Made by a program: the position numbers and the translations under genes. Below, piece after piece: positions 25,663 through 38,000 of a stretch of DNA of 64,000 nucleotides; within the stretch, counting starts at the first letter, position 1; the number at the start of each line of letters is the position of its first letter. The notes beneath the pieces were generated by a model, which had not been told where the DNA came from, did no database searches, and was given only the letters and a program-made list of their open reading frames with translations. The stretch comes from Apostichopus japonicus (taxonomy: Eukaryota; Echinodermata; Holothuroidea; Aspidochirotida; Stichopodidae). The DNA is taken from NCBI RefSeq assembly GCF_037975245.1, contig NC_092568.1, forward strand, positions 17,627,001-17,691,000, given 5' to 3'.

Positions 25663-26923
25663 TCAAACCAGAACTCGCTTCATTCCAGCTGTGTAGTCGA
25701 ACAACCTTCCGTTCAGAAATTTGCCTTGCTTATCCAGAATGTAGTGGAAAGAATGGCCGTAAACTTTAATTGGGAGTTGACTTGACACCGCATGTCTCGA
25801 ATGCTGACAGGAAACTTTAGATACGGGGACCGTCATGGAGGATTTCAGCCCGAGAAAGCCGAAAGTTTCAATTCTGAGGTTGTTGCCGCCTTTCAGTAAA
25901 ATGAGGGAAGATATTGATCTCCTGGAGTACATTAAAGACCCGGCAAAGATTGATGTGCCTAGGATGAATAAAAAGAGGGAAATATTGGAATATATCAAGC
26001 TAAAGCAGGAATCGAATGTTACAGCAATTAAATAATATCTGTGCAGTAAAAGGTCCAAATTGCACCTGCAAGGCAGTTTCCCGACTGGCAGGCTGCTGTG
26101 TGCCGTGGTTCATGAATTAAACCAAACAGTGTAATAAGTGTATTACCAATCGGGTGGTCATGAATTTGTGAGTGATCTAAATGAGCACAAGTCCTTAACA
26201 GCAAACAGTCATTGTGCAGATTAGTCTTGATCAGTTGGTCAGTGTGCAGCAGGAGTTAAATGATTTCATACTTGGTACTTAGGTCCATGCTGGTGTACGA
26301 ACCCTGCTGCTCTCTTGAAATCAAAGCCCGAGAATCTTGCGTGTGCAGTGATATAGTAACTGTCGAATAGTTGCAAGGCATCACTAGTCTGGAGGCTCTC
26401 TGGTTAACCATTACCTCCATACCTAGCTACACAAATGCTGGTCCTAATTTGTTCATAATGTATATAGCACGTAACCACATTTTGTTTCCACATGCAGACT
26501 TTATTATTTCTTACCTGCTGCAAGGCACAAAAGTGTAACACCATATCTCCATTTACCAGATGACAGTGACATAGTAATCCCAGACCACGAGGTCCACTTT
26601 TTTAATTCTGCTGGAGGGCCCTCTGGTCCATATTTAGTGGCTGTCAGGATATGTGCATCTTTCATGGATGTAAAAGCAGTGTGTGTCAAGTAACCCCAAA
26701 AGACCATCTGAGCACAAGCAAATGCACCAACAACACCGAAAAATATATTACTATTGTTCTTGTAAAGGACAACATCCTTGACCACCTCTGACTTATGAAA
26801 TTTTGTCCTGCAGGGGCTCAATATTAAAGTTCTCCTAAGAGGAACCAAGGTTGGAAAGAAATGCTTCCTTGTGCATCCCAATCTCTGGTGTATGTAACAT
26901 GTAATCCTCCAAGGAACAGCCAT
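25663..26923 (-). CDS. TMEM223: TMEM223 homologue (mitochondrial inner-membrane protein), two exons, complete
   Basis: The coding exons are 26515-26923 and 25663-25958, joined through GTAAG and CCTAG sites with a split Gly codon; the product is 234 residues (human about 202). The start MAVPWR matches the human protein's MAAPWR. Residues 46-78 (EVVKDVVLY, then FFGVVGAFACAQMVFWGYL) form the first membrane span; WRYGVTLLCLAAG at 125-137 continues into exon 2 as the second span. Exon 2 holds the family C-terminal core with VPVSKVSC, LPIKVYGHSFHYILDKQGKF and GRLFDYT. The basic N-terminus (many Arg/Lys, few acids before residue 45) fits a mitochondrial presequence. Vertebrate TMEM223 lies in the inner membrane and has been linked to cytochrome c oxidase assembly; that role is carried over by homology. 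An in-frame AG acceptor at 26946-26947 indicates a 5' UTR intron. Confidence 0.92.
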
Positions 26924-26945
26924 AACGTACTGTTGTACATGAATT

Positions 26946-29900
26946 CTGAAAGAAAATTTAAATAATTATGAAAGTAGGATATTAATTTACTGAGCAAATG
27001 TAATGTGCATAATAATGACCTCATGCAACAGCTGCAAAGAAAACTCTTTTTGTTCCCTGTCCCTTGAAATGTCCCCACATTTCATGTTCTGTCATGGAAA
27101 CATCTCCCAATTTGTTTATAGACCATGTGTACATTCAACTAAACATGTTTGACCTTCCGTTTGTTGAAATAGCTTGAAACTAGGCTGTGGTTGTTTACAA
27201 CTACACAGAAAATATTCATTCATGGCTCACAGACAATGGAAACAATCATTGAATGATGTAATACTCATAGCATGTTATACACACGAAAAAAAGCATGTTG
27301 CAAATTATATTGTTGAATAATAAGACTTCCAGTTGCCTTCCAGTTTTGGTTTCTGAATGCGGCGAACTAAAAATGCATGGACATTTGACCATAATCCTTA
27401 TAACATAGAAATACCCGAACATTGAGTGACCCTCAAAATTCCCTTCCCCTTTAGGCTTTAGTTCAGTATGCATGTAGGCTAGGCCTAGGCGACCCAGATT
27501 TTCTGAAAAAGATATGGTCACCTTATTCTAAATCGTTGTTTACTTGGCTATTATGGCAAGACAAAAATTCAAGAGATGAAAATATGAATAAATGTTGACT
27601 TTCCAGTCAACCAATGACATTGGTGTTGTTTCGTCGGTGTTGTTTGTTTTTATGTGATTTGTACAACTACTGTAGCCTAACGTACACTAGCCTACCTCAA
27701 ACTTTTAAGCCTAACAAAGTGATCGATGTTATTTGATAGGTGAAGCCTTACGTAATTGAGTACTGTAAAATTTTAACTCCAATATCTTTTAACCAAACTT
27801 TTCACTGAGAGCGCATAAAAAATAATGAATTATAAAAATATACTTTACTGACTTTCACTTAGCCCTGTAAAATAACGTTAACCTTCTTGTATTAGTCGCG
27901 GAATACATCGATGTGTAGCGATAGACCATCGTGTAATGGAAGGTGTACAGATGAAAAGTTGTTCCTCTTCACATTGAAGCATAGTCGTTTATCTCGAAGA
28001 GAATTAGCATTTAATTCCAATAAATTTAACACATATTCTGTATAATTTACAGTCTTTGAAAAGTTTTTAAGATACAACTAAATTAAGGATATACTTAAAA
28101 ATACAATAAATCGAGTAAAAGGAATCAGATACAGGATATATCTCTATATTCAAAGATACCTAATCGTTCATCCAATTTGCAGATATCTTTACAAATGAAA
28201 GTTAATGTATATTTGAACGGCCTCTCTAATGCAAGGGTACGCAGTTATATAGCTTGCCATGAAGCTAGATCAGACAATGCAGCCTACACAACGAAATATT
28301 TCTTTGAGCCTACACTATAAGGAAGTAACAGACACCCATATAACTACCCACGGATTGCTCAAGTAAGGGCATGAATGTCAACCAAATTTACATTTATAAT
28401 TTATAGTTTTTACTTTATTTGTAATCGATTCTTGAAAAAGGAAAATGTTATGAGACATCTATTTGAGGACTGTGGCTTAAATATCACACAAATTTCTCAC
28501 TGTGACAAAACAATCAATTTTGCTCAAAAGCATATACTTTGGCTTCATTTGATGAAGCCCGCAATGAATTTTAGCAAAGTGCACCTCTGACAAATAAAAA
28601 CTTCAGATAGAAAAGAAATGAAACAGAGACAGATATAATATCAAATGTCATAGGGCTTATATTTTGCTCTATATCACAAGTTCTGTGACTATCGTTGCAA
28701 AAAGCAAAACAAAACCAACACAGATAAAATGATAAATCACATGAAAAAGAATAAAAAGAAATACAAATTAGTATATTCAACAAGCATCTCAGAACTATCT
28801 ATGATTCTATTAAAAGTTATAATATTCATATTTTTTTAAAGTCTCAAAGATAATCATTTCTAGGATTAGCGTTAACTTACTTTAAATTTATTTCGGATTA
28901 GCGTTAGCTTACTTTAAATTTATTTCAGAACATCTTCAACTTAGAAAATCCTAATTTTGAATAAAAACCAATGCAATTTCCTGTGATGTGCAATTGCAAT
29001 ATTGTTTCACCCATGCTGAATGGATGGCCATTAGCTTATGTTTGCTTTTAAACTTCCAGGTTCTCCAGTCCAGAGGTGACTAATAACATTTGAATTTATT
29101 GTTAGTTTCAACTGGTTCACTTCTGGCTGATTAAAAGTCAACTTAAAGGCACAAAATTACCAATTAATTTTGAAATGTTGTAAACCATTGAAGAACTACC
29201 ATTATCAGTCCACGTTTAATTTTAACACTTTGAATTTTTTGAGAAACAACCCCATAAAACAAGAGGGGGTCCATCATTTAAAGTGACTGGACTTTGTAGT
29301 CTAATACACCTAATACACAGACCATTATGGTCAGTTCCTCAGATGCAATACACACCTCAAAGGGACAACAGAAGACTTTGATTGCCTCAAATGACATGTT
29401 TCTTTAATTTGTTACAACTTTGTGATGAGACAAACGGTATTGGATGTCATCCCAAGGATGCTCATTTGTTCATATGGAGTTAATAAGAAAACATGTTTTG
29501 GTTGATTTATTAGAATTTACAAAACGATGGATAAACATCGACATTAAAGGCAGGCACGGGGCCGGCCGACATCATCATCTGATCCGCACAGCAGCATTCC
29601 AGAGAACTGGCATACTTGCTGAAACATCTTGAAAACCGGAATTGGTAGAAAAACACTGCTGGCACTCAAAATTTTTATTTATGGAATAAAATCATATCAA
29701 GATTAAACTTTCTGCCTAAGGTCATTTTGTAACACTCTGTGTGGACTGTGTGGACTTTACGAGTTGTGATATTTAAAAAAGTTAATTGAAAAATCTATGA
29801 GTTGTGGCGATAAGAAGTTACCCAGAGTAAATGCTTCCGGTGTCTGTACATTTGAGCCTGTAACAAATAACAACATGTATAACTGAAGGAATGAAGCAAA

Positions 29901-32055
29901 ATTTTCAAACTTCTAACTATCTAGCATAAAGTAGCCCAACCACATGGCCCCCTCTTACATTCAAAAAGACAAGCATAATGTCTAACAATGACAATTTAAT
30001 CTTGTTTTACAAAATGACCTACATATTACAAGTAATCAAGTATGGAGTTATTTTACTGCAATTATTACTGGTATCAAAATTTCTGTAACTTAATCATATG
30101 AAAATGGAATATATAGCACTTTCTTACATGTCAGAGAGGTAAATAGAGAACTTTATGATGTTAACAAAATTATAAGAAACCAATTGAAAAGAACATAAAA
30201 TACTGTACCAACACTCAGCCCTCCCCCCCCCCTCCCAAAAAAAAATTTTTTTTTACATAAAACTTTAGCAATGATCTTTAGCATAACATCATATTTTACA
30301 TGTGCGACGATACAATTTTTTTCCAGGGAAAAAAAATAGTAACATTTTACGCAAGATTTCAAAAATGTTAACTTTCAGAATTAATACTTCACAAACAGAT
30401 AGTCTGAAACTTATGCTTACTCTACTAGATAGATGTATTGTTGTAGAAAGTTAAAAATGTAATCTTTCCAAGATCATGGCCACAGAACAATTCAAATGAT
30501 ATTTTCTGATGAAACAGTGATGGATATTGGACTGTGCTGACAATAACTTATTAATGCAAAACAGGTAAATTAATGACTTTTTGTGATTCATTCAATAATT
30601 TATTATTTGTTCCACTAAAGTCAATCATTAATTTGTGCTATTTTTTAATCCTGTGTATAAAGGATTATCAAGAAAAACAATAGAAAAAAATATTACTTTA
30701 ATTAAGATATCTATGATTCCATAACCCCCCCCCCCCCAAAAAAAAAACAGGCTACAAAAACTGGCAAGAAATGATTAACGTTTTTACTGTTACAAGGAAA
30801 GGTAACCTACTTTACGAAAATCATTGAATAAAAAGTTTCAATGGTTTAACATTATTAAAAACAAACAGAATTAATCTAAACTAATGCAAACTATTTTCAC
30901 TTAAATTATTTGATTGATTGTCTTCCTAAATTCCATGAAAAAAACTTACAGTAGTGCATAAAAGTCACTGACCACTTTTGGAAACCAGTTTTCTTTTCTC
31001 TCTAGCACTTCCTTATTAGCCATGCTTTTCAAATGCACTAGTGGGTCTGAGAGAATGCAGCCATTTGTGTTCTTCTTCTTATAGTTCAAAGTTAAACTAG
31101 TCACATTTTTTCAAAAGCAACGTTCCACTGCTCATCAGATTTATTAATCTTTTGGTCTGAAAAGGCAGAATTAGCTGAAAATTTATCTCATCAGTCAATA
31201 AATGTGAGTGTAAAGTGAGAGCAGTGATACCTTAGTTAATTCAACAATAAATGTCTTGTAGTGAAATTATGAATACCCCTGAAGACATTCCAGAAGTGAC
31301 AAAGATATGCTTAAAAAAAACTGTGTTGTTTGGGGATTTAAAACAGACATTTTTCGGAACTTAAAAGTGATATTTACATTTCTCTTTCTTCGGGGGCCTG
31401 GCAGAAAGAGTATCGGATAGTAACCGAAATTACTACTGAAATAATAGTGCATTAGAGAACATTTGTAATAAGAAATTCCTGTGCAGCAAAGTATACTAAA
31501 TGTCGTCACCATGTGCCACGTTTTGTGCAAATAATTCTTGGTGTCCAACAAAATTTCAGAAGAGGTTCCCCCCCCCCTCTTAGTGGATCAGCCCCTGGTT
31601 CAAATGTATGAGATGTTGATAACAATTATGCTATATTTGCACCCCAGCTGCTATGACCAGATGTAAAAAAAAAATTGACTTCTTTGAATATTACATTCCA
31701 CAAAGTTATTTACAAACTAAAAACAGGCAAAAATCATAACGACTATAAAACAATACCTACGAGGGCAGTGGATAATTACTAGTAATCCCTTAAAAGGTGA
31801 CTGCCGGATTCAATTCTAAGCATTCAGGTTGAACTCAGCAACAGCAGCTTTTTTGAAAAGAAAATTTGGAAAAAAAGCTACAATATCTTCTAAACAATCC
31901 CAACAAATTTTATCTCCTAAAAAATATACAAATCTATCAAGTTTTCTCATCTGTTAAAAGAAGGATATTTTTTTTTTTTCAAACTTGGAGGTATCTGATA
32001 CGAAGGCATCCCTTCTAAGCTATCTTCGCTGGGTGTCCAACACTCTGTGCTCGTT
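26946..32055 (-). other. TMEM223 upstream region and APLF 3' flank
   Basis: The TMEM223 5' UTR begins its last exon at 26945 after a TTTTCTTTCAG acceptor. The upstream non-coding exon and promoter could not be placed. On the APLF side the 3' UTR starts below 32056; the first clear minus-strand AATAAA is at 31140-31145, about 0.9 kb after the stop. A 32-base direct duplication lies at 28863-28926, and C-runs occur at 30221-30234, 30724-30737 and 31566-31577. No other gene is recognised on either strand. Confidence 0.4.
28863..28926. repeat. 32-base direct tandem duplication
   Basis: The two adjacent units (28863-28894 and 28895-28926) start GGATTAGCGTTA and end AAATTTATTTC and differ at one base (AACTTAC versus AGCTTAC). 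Confidence 0.95.
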
Positions 32056-35000
32056 TCATATCGGTTTCTGCATCTTCTTATTTTTGATGTAACCTTTGGC
32101 TTCTTTCACCAGCTGACTCACATCCTCGCTGTTCTCTTGAGACCCTGGATCCCAATCGCTGTCTTCAGACGTCTTCGTCTGGGGAGTGTCCTCTTCTTCT
32201 TCTTCTTTGTCGTCCAGAAAACTGTCTTCGTAGTCGTACGTGTCGGGAGCATCCTCGTCGCTTCCGTTCTCTGCGGCCTTCCCCCGACCTGTGAAGGCAA
32301 GTTGGAGAGATATAAGATATAAGAATCTTTATTGACCATAAAAGGAATTGGCATTCACTCCATCTCAGTAAAACAGACAATCAAAAAATCATAAATACAT
32401 CGAAAATACATTTAAATTTGATTCCTAAAACGAAAAATTAAGACTACTACGTCCATGTTCTGACACATAAAATTGGCCTATTTCCTACAGAATTCATTGG
32501 CAAGATTGAGAATAGCCCTTGGCAAGAAAGAACTCCTGTATCTCTCGGTTCGGCATCTCATGACAATGGGTCTGCCCGTTCGATTGCTGTAATCTACCCG
32601 ATGCCCCAGACGATGTTGGGATGACATGATTGACTTCATATTTCTCTGTGATACTCTGACAAGCAACTCATCTACTGAACTGCGCTCCTGTGACCCATAA
32701 ACTTTCCTTGCTTTAGAAACTAGTCTATTTAACTTGGTCATGTCTCTAGCAGTAGTATTTCCACCCCAGGCGGCTAAACAAAAAATATCGATCACTTCAT
32801 CCTCAGAACACACCAAGGAAGTAACATAATTGTCTTGAAGTAAAGTCTTAGCACAATCCAGTGACCAAATAATCTCTCGGGTAACAATAAACAAAAACAT
32901 AGCCATACAAAATCTTGAAAACCGGACCTCATTATTCCAAGAGATTCTATCATGTCAAATTGACTGCTAAATACTCTCCAGTATTTTGACTTCTAATATT
33001 GCTTTGTCTTTCTTTCTACGACCAGACCTTCAAACACAATAACAATTACAGTATGAAATACTGGAGTGGTAGCTCAGTGGTTAATACCGGCGCCTTTCAA
33101 TCATAAGGTCCCCGGTTCGAGTCACTCCAAGAGTAATGTACTGTATGTAGTCCAGCTACAGAGTTGTTGACAATTGACAATTCATAATCATGGACGTTAA
33201 ATATGAATGTAAGAGACTGACTTCGGTCAGCTTGTGGTCTGATAAGCCAATGAGGCTTCTTCGCGAGTTCCTGCTTGCAGGATGATCTAAAAATACATAC
33301 AAATACTATAGGAGAGAGAGCAGAATGTACAATATAGCTGATCACTGTACCCACAACTCTTACAAATAGTAGATGATTCGTCACTTTTGCTGTTAAGTCT
33401 CAGGAAGTTTTAATCAAGTTTATGAAAAACTGGACAAGCAATAGCACATCCGACTTCACTCTTCTGTTAATGTCTGATATTATAGTGATTTGCATTTAAT
33501 TTTTTTTATATTAATAACTTCCCGTGTCATTTTTAATACCAATACATCTCAAATCCTTGTTACTGAGAATGATTTCTTGTGAAGACACAATTACTTTTGG
33601 GGCAGTCTACTAGGACCCTGCCGGTTTTTCATGGCAGATAAAACCTGAATGGGAAATATCCTATTTTCCCATCATTTTAAAAGGCTTGTACAGCTAGTAA
33701 AAGTCTCACCTCGTCGAGTCTGCCTCTGTGGTCTGTCTGACGATAATGGATGTTTGAACTGTTTCTTGTGTTCCAAATTTGTTCTATAAGGAAAGAAACA
33801 AGACAAGCACATAAAGACACCATATGATATTAAAGTCAAATAGGACCAAAGCTGTATGTTCATTCACAAAGCTTTAATAAAAATAATAATCATAATCATA
33901 ATAAACAGTTCTTATATAGCGCAACTTACAATAAAGTCTCGCTGCACTGTACAAAAGAAAGTGAAAGATATGTACACAATATACAATAAGAGTAAACATG
34001 ACAATTATAACAATGAAAACAGGTATACTATACTTAAATTACATTCTAAAGGGATGTTTTGCAACGGAGAGAAAATGGAAGCTTTCTAGCTTTATAACAA
34101 ACTGATAAATAACAATGATCTACTCCATCCAGATCCACATGCAGGGTAGATCAAAAAAAAAATTCTTTCAGAATGAAGATTTTTAACAAATTCAATGTTT
34201 AAACACTTGCATCGGAACTATTTCATTTAGAATTAAAAACTTACCCCCCTGCATGGAACAAGGCTATTTAGATTTTCATTCACAACAATGATGGTAAAAA
34301 TTACAAATGAAGGAAAATATCTGACCACCTTGCCACATTTTCTGCTCCAAGATGATTTAACGGTTTCCCTTTCTTCGACTTCTTTTATAATTCTCTCCGA
34401 CTCTGTTCGGGCATACAAAAACTCCCTCTTTCTGATATTAAATACATACCAGGCTCATCACATTAACCTAAGCAGCTTCCCATATTACACCAATTTTGAA
34501 CAAATTACACTGGTTACCGGTTGAACAGAGGATCATTTACAAGACTGCTCTTTTCGTCTTTAAAATTCTCAATAATGTTGCACCTGTGTACCTGTCAGAA
34601 CTTATACAACCACACAGACCTATTCGTCAAGCACTTCGTTCGTCCAGCAAAAACCTACTCCAGGATCATGTTTCAAGGAATCGGTGGGGCCAGAGATCCT
34701 TCTCCTGTGCAGCCGTAAAAGTGTGGAATAACTTACCTCAATCAGTAAGACTTGTCAACAGCCTTGGAACCTTCAAGAAAAATCTAAAAACTTACCTGTT
34801 CCAAATTTCATTTATGTTACCATTTTTCTGCTGTTTCTGAGGACCTTCGGGCGGATACCGGCGCTATACAAAGTGTCCATTATTATTATTATTATTATTA
34901 TAACATTAATCCAAGGTGATATCATCCACCTCCACCTTTTCTCACCTGTAGCAATTTAAACCGTACGGACACTCAGCCTTGTCATCCTCGTCGGGCTCGA

Positions 35001-38000
35001 CTATTTCCGATTCCGATTTGTAGTCGTCGTCGTCTGGATGGCTGAAGTCTTTGTTATGTCGGGGATTTTTCCTGCGAAAATAGCATCGGAGAAGATGGTG
35101 CGAATCGTACACACCAAAATGAGAGAGGCATACCTCAACAAATATGAAAAAAAATACTTAGATGTAAAGAGTTGGTCACCAGGGGGTAGAAATTGGTGTA
35201 ACAATTACATGCCTGCCTGTCTGGTGATTATTTTCTGGTGACTCATCAAAAAGTTGAGGCTTTTTGATCAACCATCATATTGATATGATTACAGAAGAGT
35301 TTCTCTTTGGCTTCCTGACCCCCGTGATTTAGCTCGGTAAACAAAACTAAACCGTGTCGGTTACCTGTAACATTTAGAACCGTACGGACAGGGCTTCCGT
35401 GTCTCGTCCCCATTCTCCTTGTCGTCGCTCCGATTTCTTCTCCTCCTGGAATTTGTCGTCTCGCTGTCGGTCGATCTCTGGGAATCGGATAGAATCTTGG
35501 CGGTTCTCTTGGTCGGCTTGGGAATGTACACGTCTTCTTCGCTCGATTCTTCGTCAGAGTACGTCGAACGTCTCCCTCTCCTCTTCTTTGCCTTGGCTCC
35601 GCGAGGACTCTTGCCTTTACCCTTTCCCTTTCCCTACGAGGAGAGGCAGAAAATAACCAAGGGATGATTCAGTTCAGAGGGGAAACACTTTAAACTATTT
35701 TTGAAGGGAATACAAACCTGCGCGAGCACAACAGAATTTTAGAATGCCCTTAAAAGGATGACATTATCTTGGGCAAGACTTTCACAGAGATATGGAAACA
35801 CTTCATACTTGATCTTTGCATCAGAGAGCAACATCTTCCCCAAAATTTAAGCATAATTAAAACTAAAAATATCTTCTCACGGGAGTTGTGGTTGTTGACC
35901 TTTTGTCCAATGCATGACTTTTCAGTCCCATATAAACACAAATTTAATCTCTGTGTTTGCAGAGATCCCCCCTCTACCGATGGAAATAAACAAAACAAAT
36001 GTGTTGAAGAGGTGTATCAAGAGTGGCCCAGGGGTATAGATTATAAGCCTCTTTGTCTTCCATATGAAAGAACTAGCAAAGTTGTGATATCCCCCTACCC
36101 TCCCATCCCCTGCCCCACACACATAAAAGTCCTTACTTACCAAAAGTTGGTGCTGTCTTTCAAAATCATCACTATTACATAGGAAAATGGTTAATCTTTA
36201 TGTCTTCAAATATTAAAGCATCGGTGTGTGTGTGATAGCTTACTTAAATGATGTACCATTGAGAGTCCAGTTTTGTATGTTCATCAAAGTAAGTTTTGGT
36301 TCAAATTTATACCTGTCACTAAAAAAGATGAAATCAACACAATACAGCTTGAAGACTCGCTTAAAAGCCCATGCAAAGCTAATCAGTATTTGGCCCTACT
36401 GTTACAGTGTCAAAATTACTAGTTCTTTTTATCAAAAGTACTTTTCCAAAAGCATTTCGACAGTCCAATATGTAAAGAAATTACAATATGAACGGTCTTA
36501 ACTCGCTGGGGTAGAACCCTTGGAGGACGACGGAAAGATGCTTTCTGAAATTTCTGAGTTAGTGACCCTAATATGACTTTCAAAACCATATATGCAGACA
36601 AAAACTGATGACATCTATAACGACTCGTTATACAAACCTTCTTAGGACTAGACGCTTCTTCCCAGTCACTTTCCTCTTCTTCTTCGTCGTCTCTCGCGGC
36701 GACGAACTCCTCGTCGCCTTCGTCGTCGTCGACCTCGACGTCGTCCACGTAACTGACCCTGGTGGTCTGCCGCCCTCTAGAGCTTGTTCTTTTCTTCAGT
36801 TCCGGTACGGGAGCTTCGTCTTCTTCATCTTCTTCTTCCTCGTCTTCTTTGTAGAGGGTTGCGGTTTTCTTTCTCGGTGTCCTCGCAGGAGCTCCTCTTT
36901 TCTTAGCCGGCGGTTTCACTTCTTCTTCTTCTTCTTCTTCGTCTGATATTTCGTTCGCAGGTCGCTTCTTTGCTCTGCTGGAAGCTTTGGGAGCCGCTGG
37001 TAGCAGCATAAAAAGACAATGTTACATATATATGACAAAATTTCCTTTTGACCAATTTTAAAACATCAATGTAAAGTTTAACAGCAGATTTACTAACAAG
37101 TCATCACTTTCGGATCATTCTTTTTTTTTCTTTTTTTTTAGTTATGACTAACATCACGAGTGAGGAGAAGACCCATTTTTTCTCCAATTTTAGACTTTAA
37201 GACTTTTCGGAATAATTCCACCGAAAAAAAGAAAGTTAGAAGCAACGTTATCAAATTTGATTGGTAATAGTTTTGTTCTGTTAATATGACCTAAGTTTAA
37301 TATCTAGTCTTTCCCATACTTTTTAGGAAAATTTCGGAATGCAAAGTACTATTTTGAATTTCTCAAGCGATTTCAACCCCGAGCAGAAACCAAAACTTTT
37401 CCATAATTCAAATTCGTGCAATCAGATAAATCTGCTCCTGAGATGATATAATAGGAGTGTTATTTAAAAGTGTACAATTGATAAAATTTCCAACCTTTTG
37501 CCTTTTTGGCAACTTTTGGTTGCTCCTTCTGCGGTTCCTCTTCCTGACCGGAAGGTAAATTTAACATCCAAGCAGGCAGCTCACGATTCCTGTCGACAGG
37601 TTTTGCATATTTCTTGTTGTCTTCCGATGGAGGTTTCACATCCATCTTAAATAGAAGCAAAAATGAAGATGATTGAAGAAAGATTAGTGATAAAGACAAA
37701 GAAAATTTAGTGTGTGGTCAATGGAAACCTTGTTAAAACCACCATGAAATTTTAACCAATTATTATAATCAAGTCTGTTGTGCGCGGACCAGATTTGCCG
37801 CATGACGATTCCAGTGGCACAGATTATTCCCCTCTGTTAAATTTCAGTAAACCATGATGGATAAATGGACAAACTATACTTCTCAACAGCAGGAGAGGAC
37901 GGTGCCTTAGTTCCCCATTGGACCATGGAAGCTGACCTTGGTCACCGGTCTATGGGATAGGATAATTTCTACAACAAGTGTAACCATTGGCTCCAAACCA

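Noticed and set aside
32478-32906. 142-codon minus-strand frame as a host gene
   Set aside because: Its residues match the C-terminus of LINE ORF2 and it is followed by a LINE tail; it is a retroelement remnant.
33060-33130. Functional tRNA gene
   Set aside because: Promoter boxes are good, but the anticodon loop has eight bases with an imperfect stem, and the body continues as a SINE.
36608-36946. 112-codon plus-strand frame rich in Phe and Val
   Set aside because: It is the complement of the Glu/Lys-rich APLF exon 7, which is supported by splice phase and homology.
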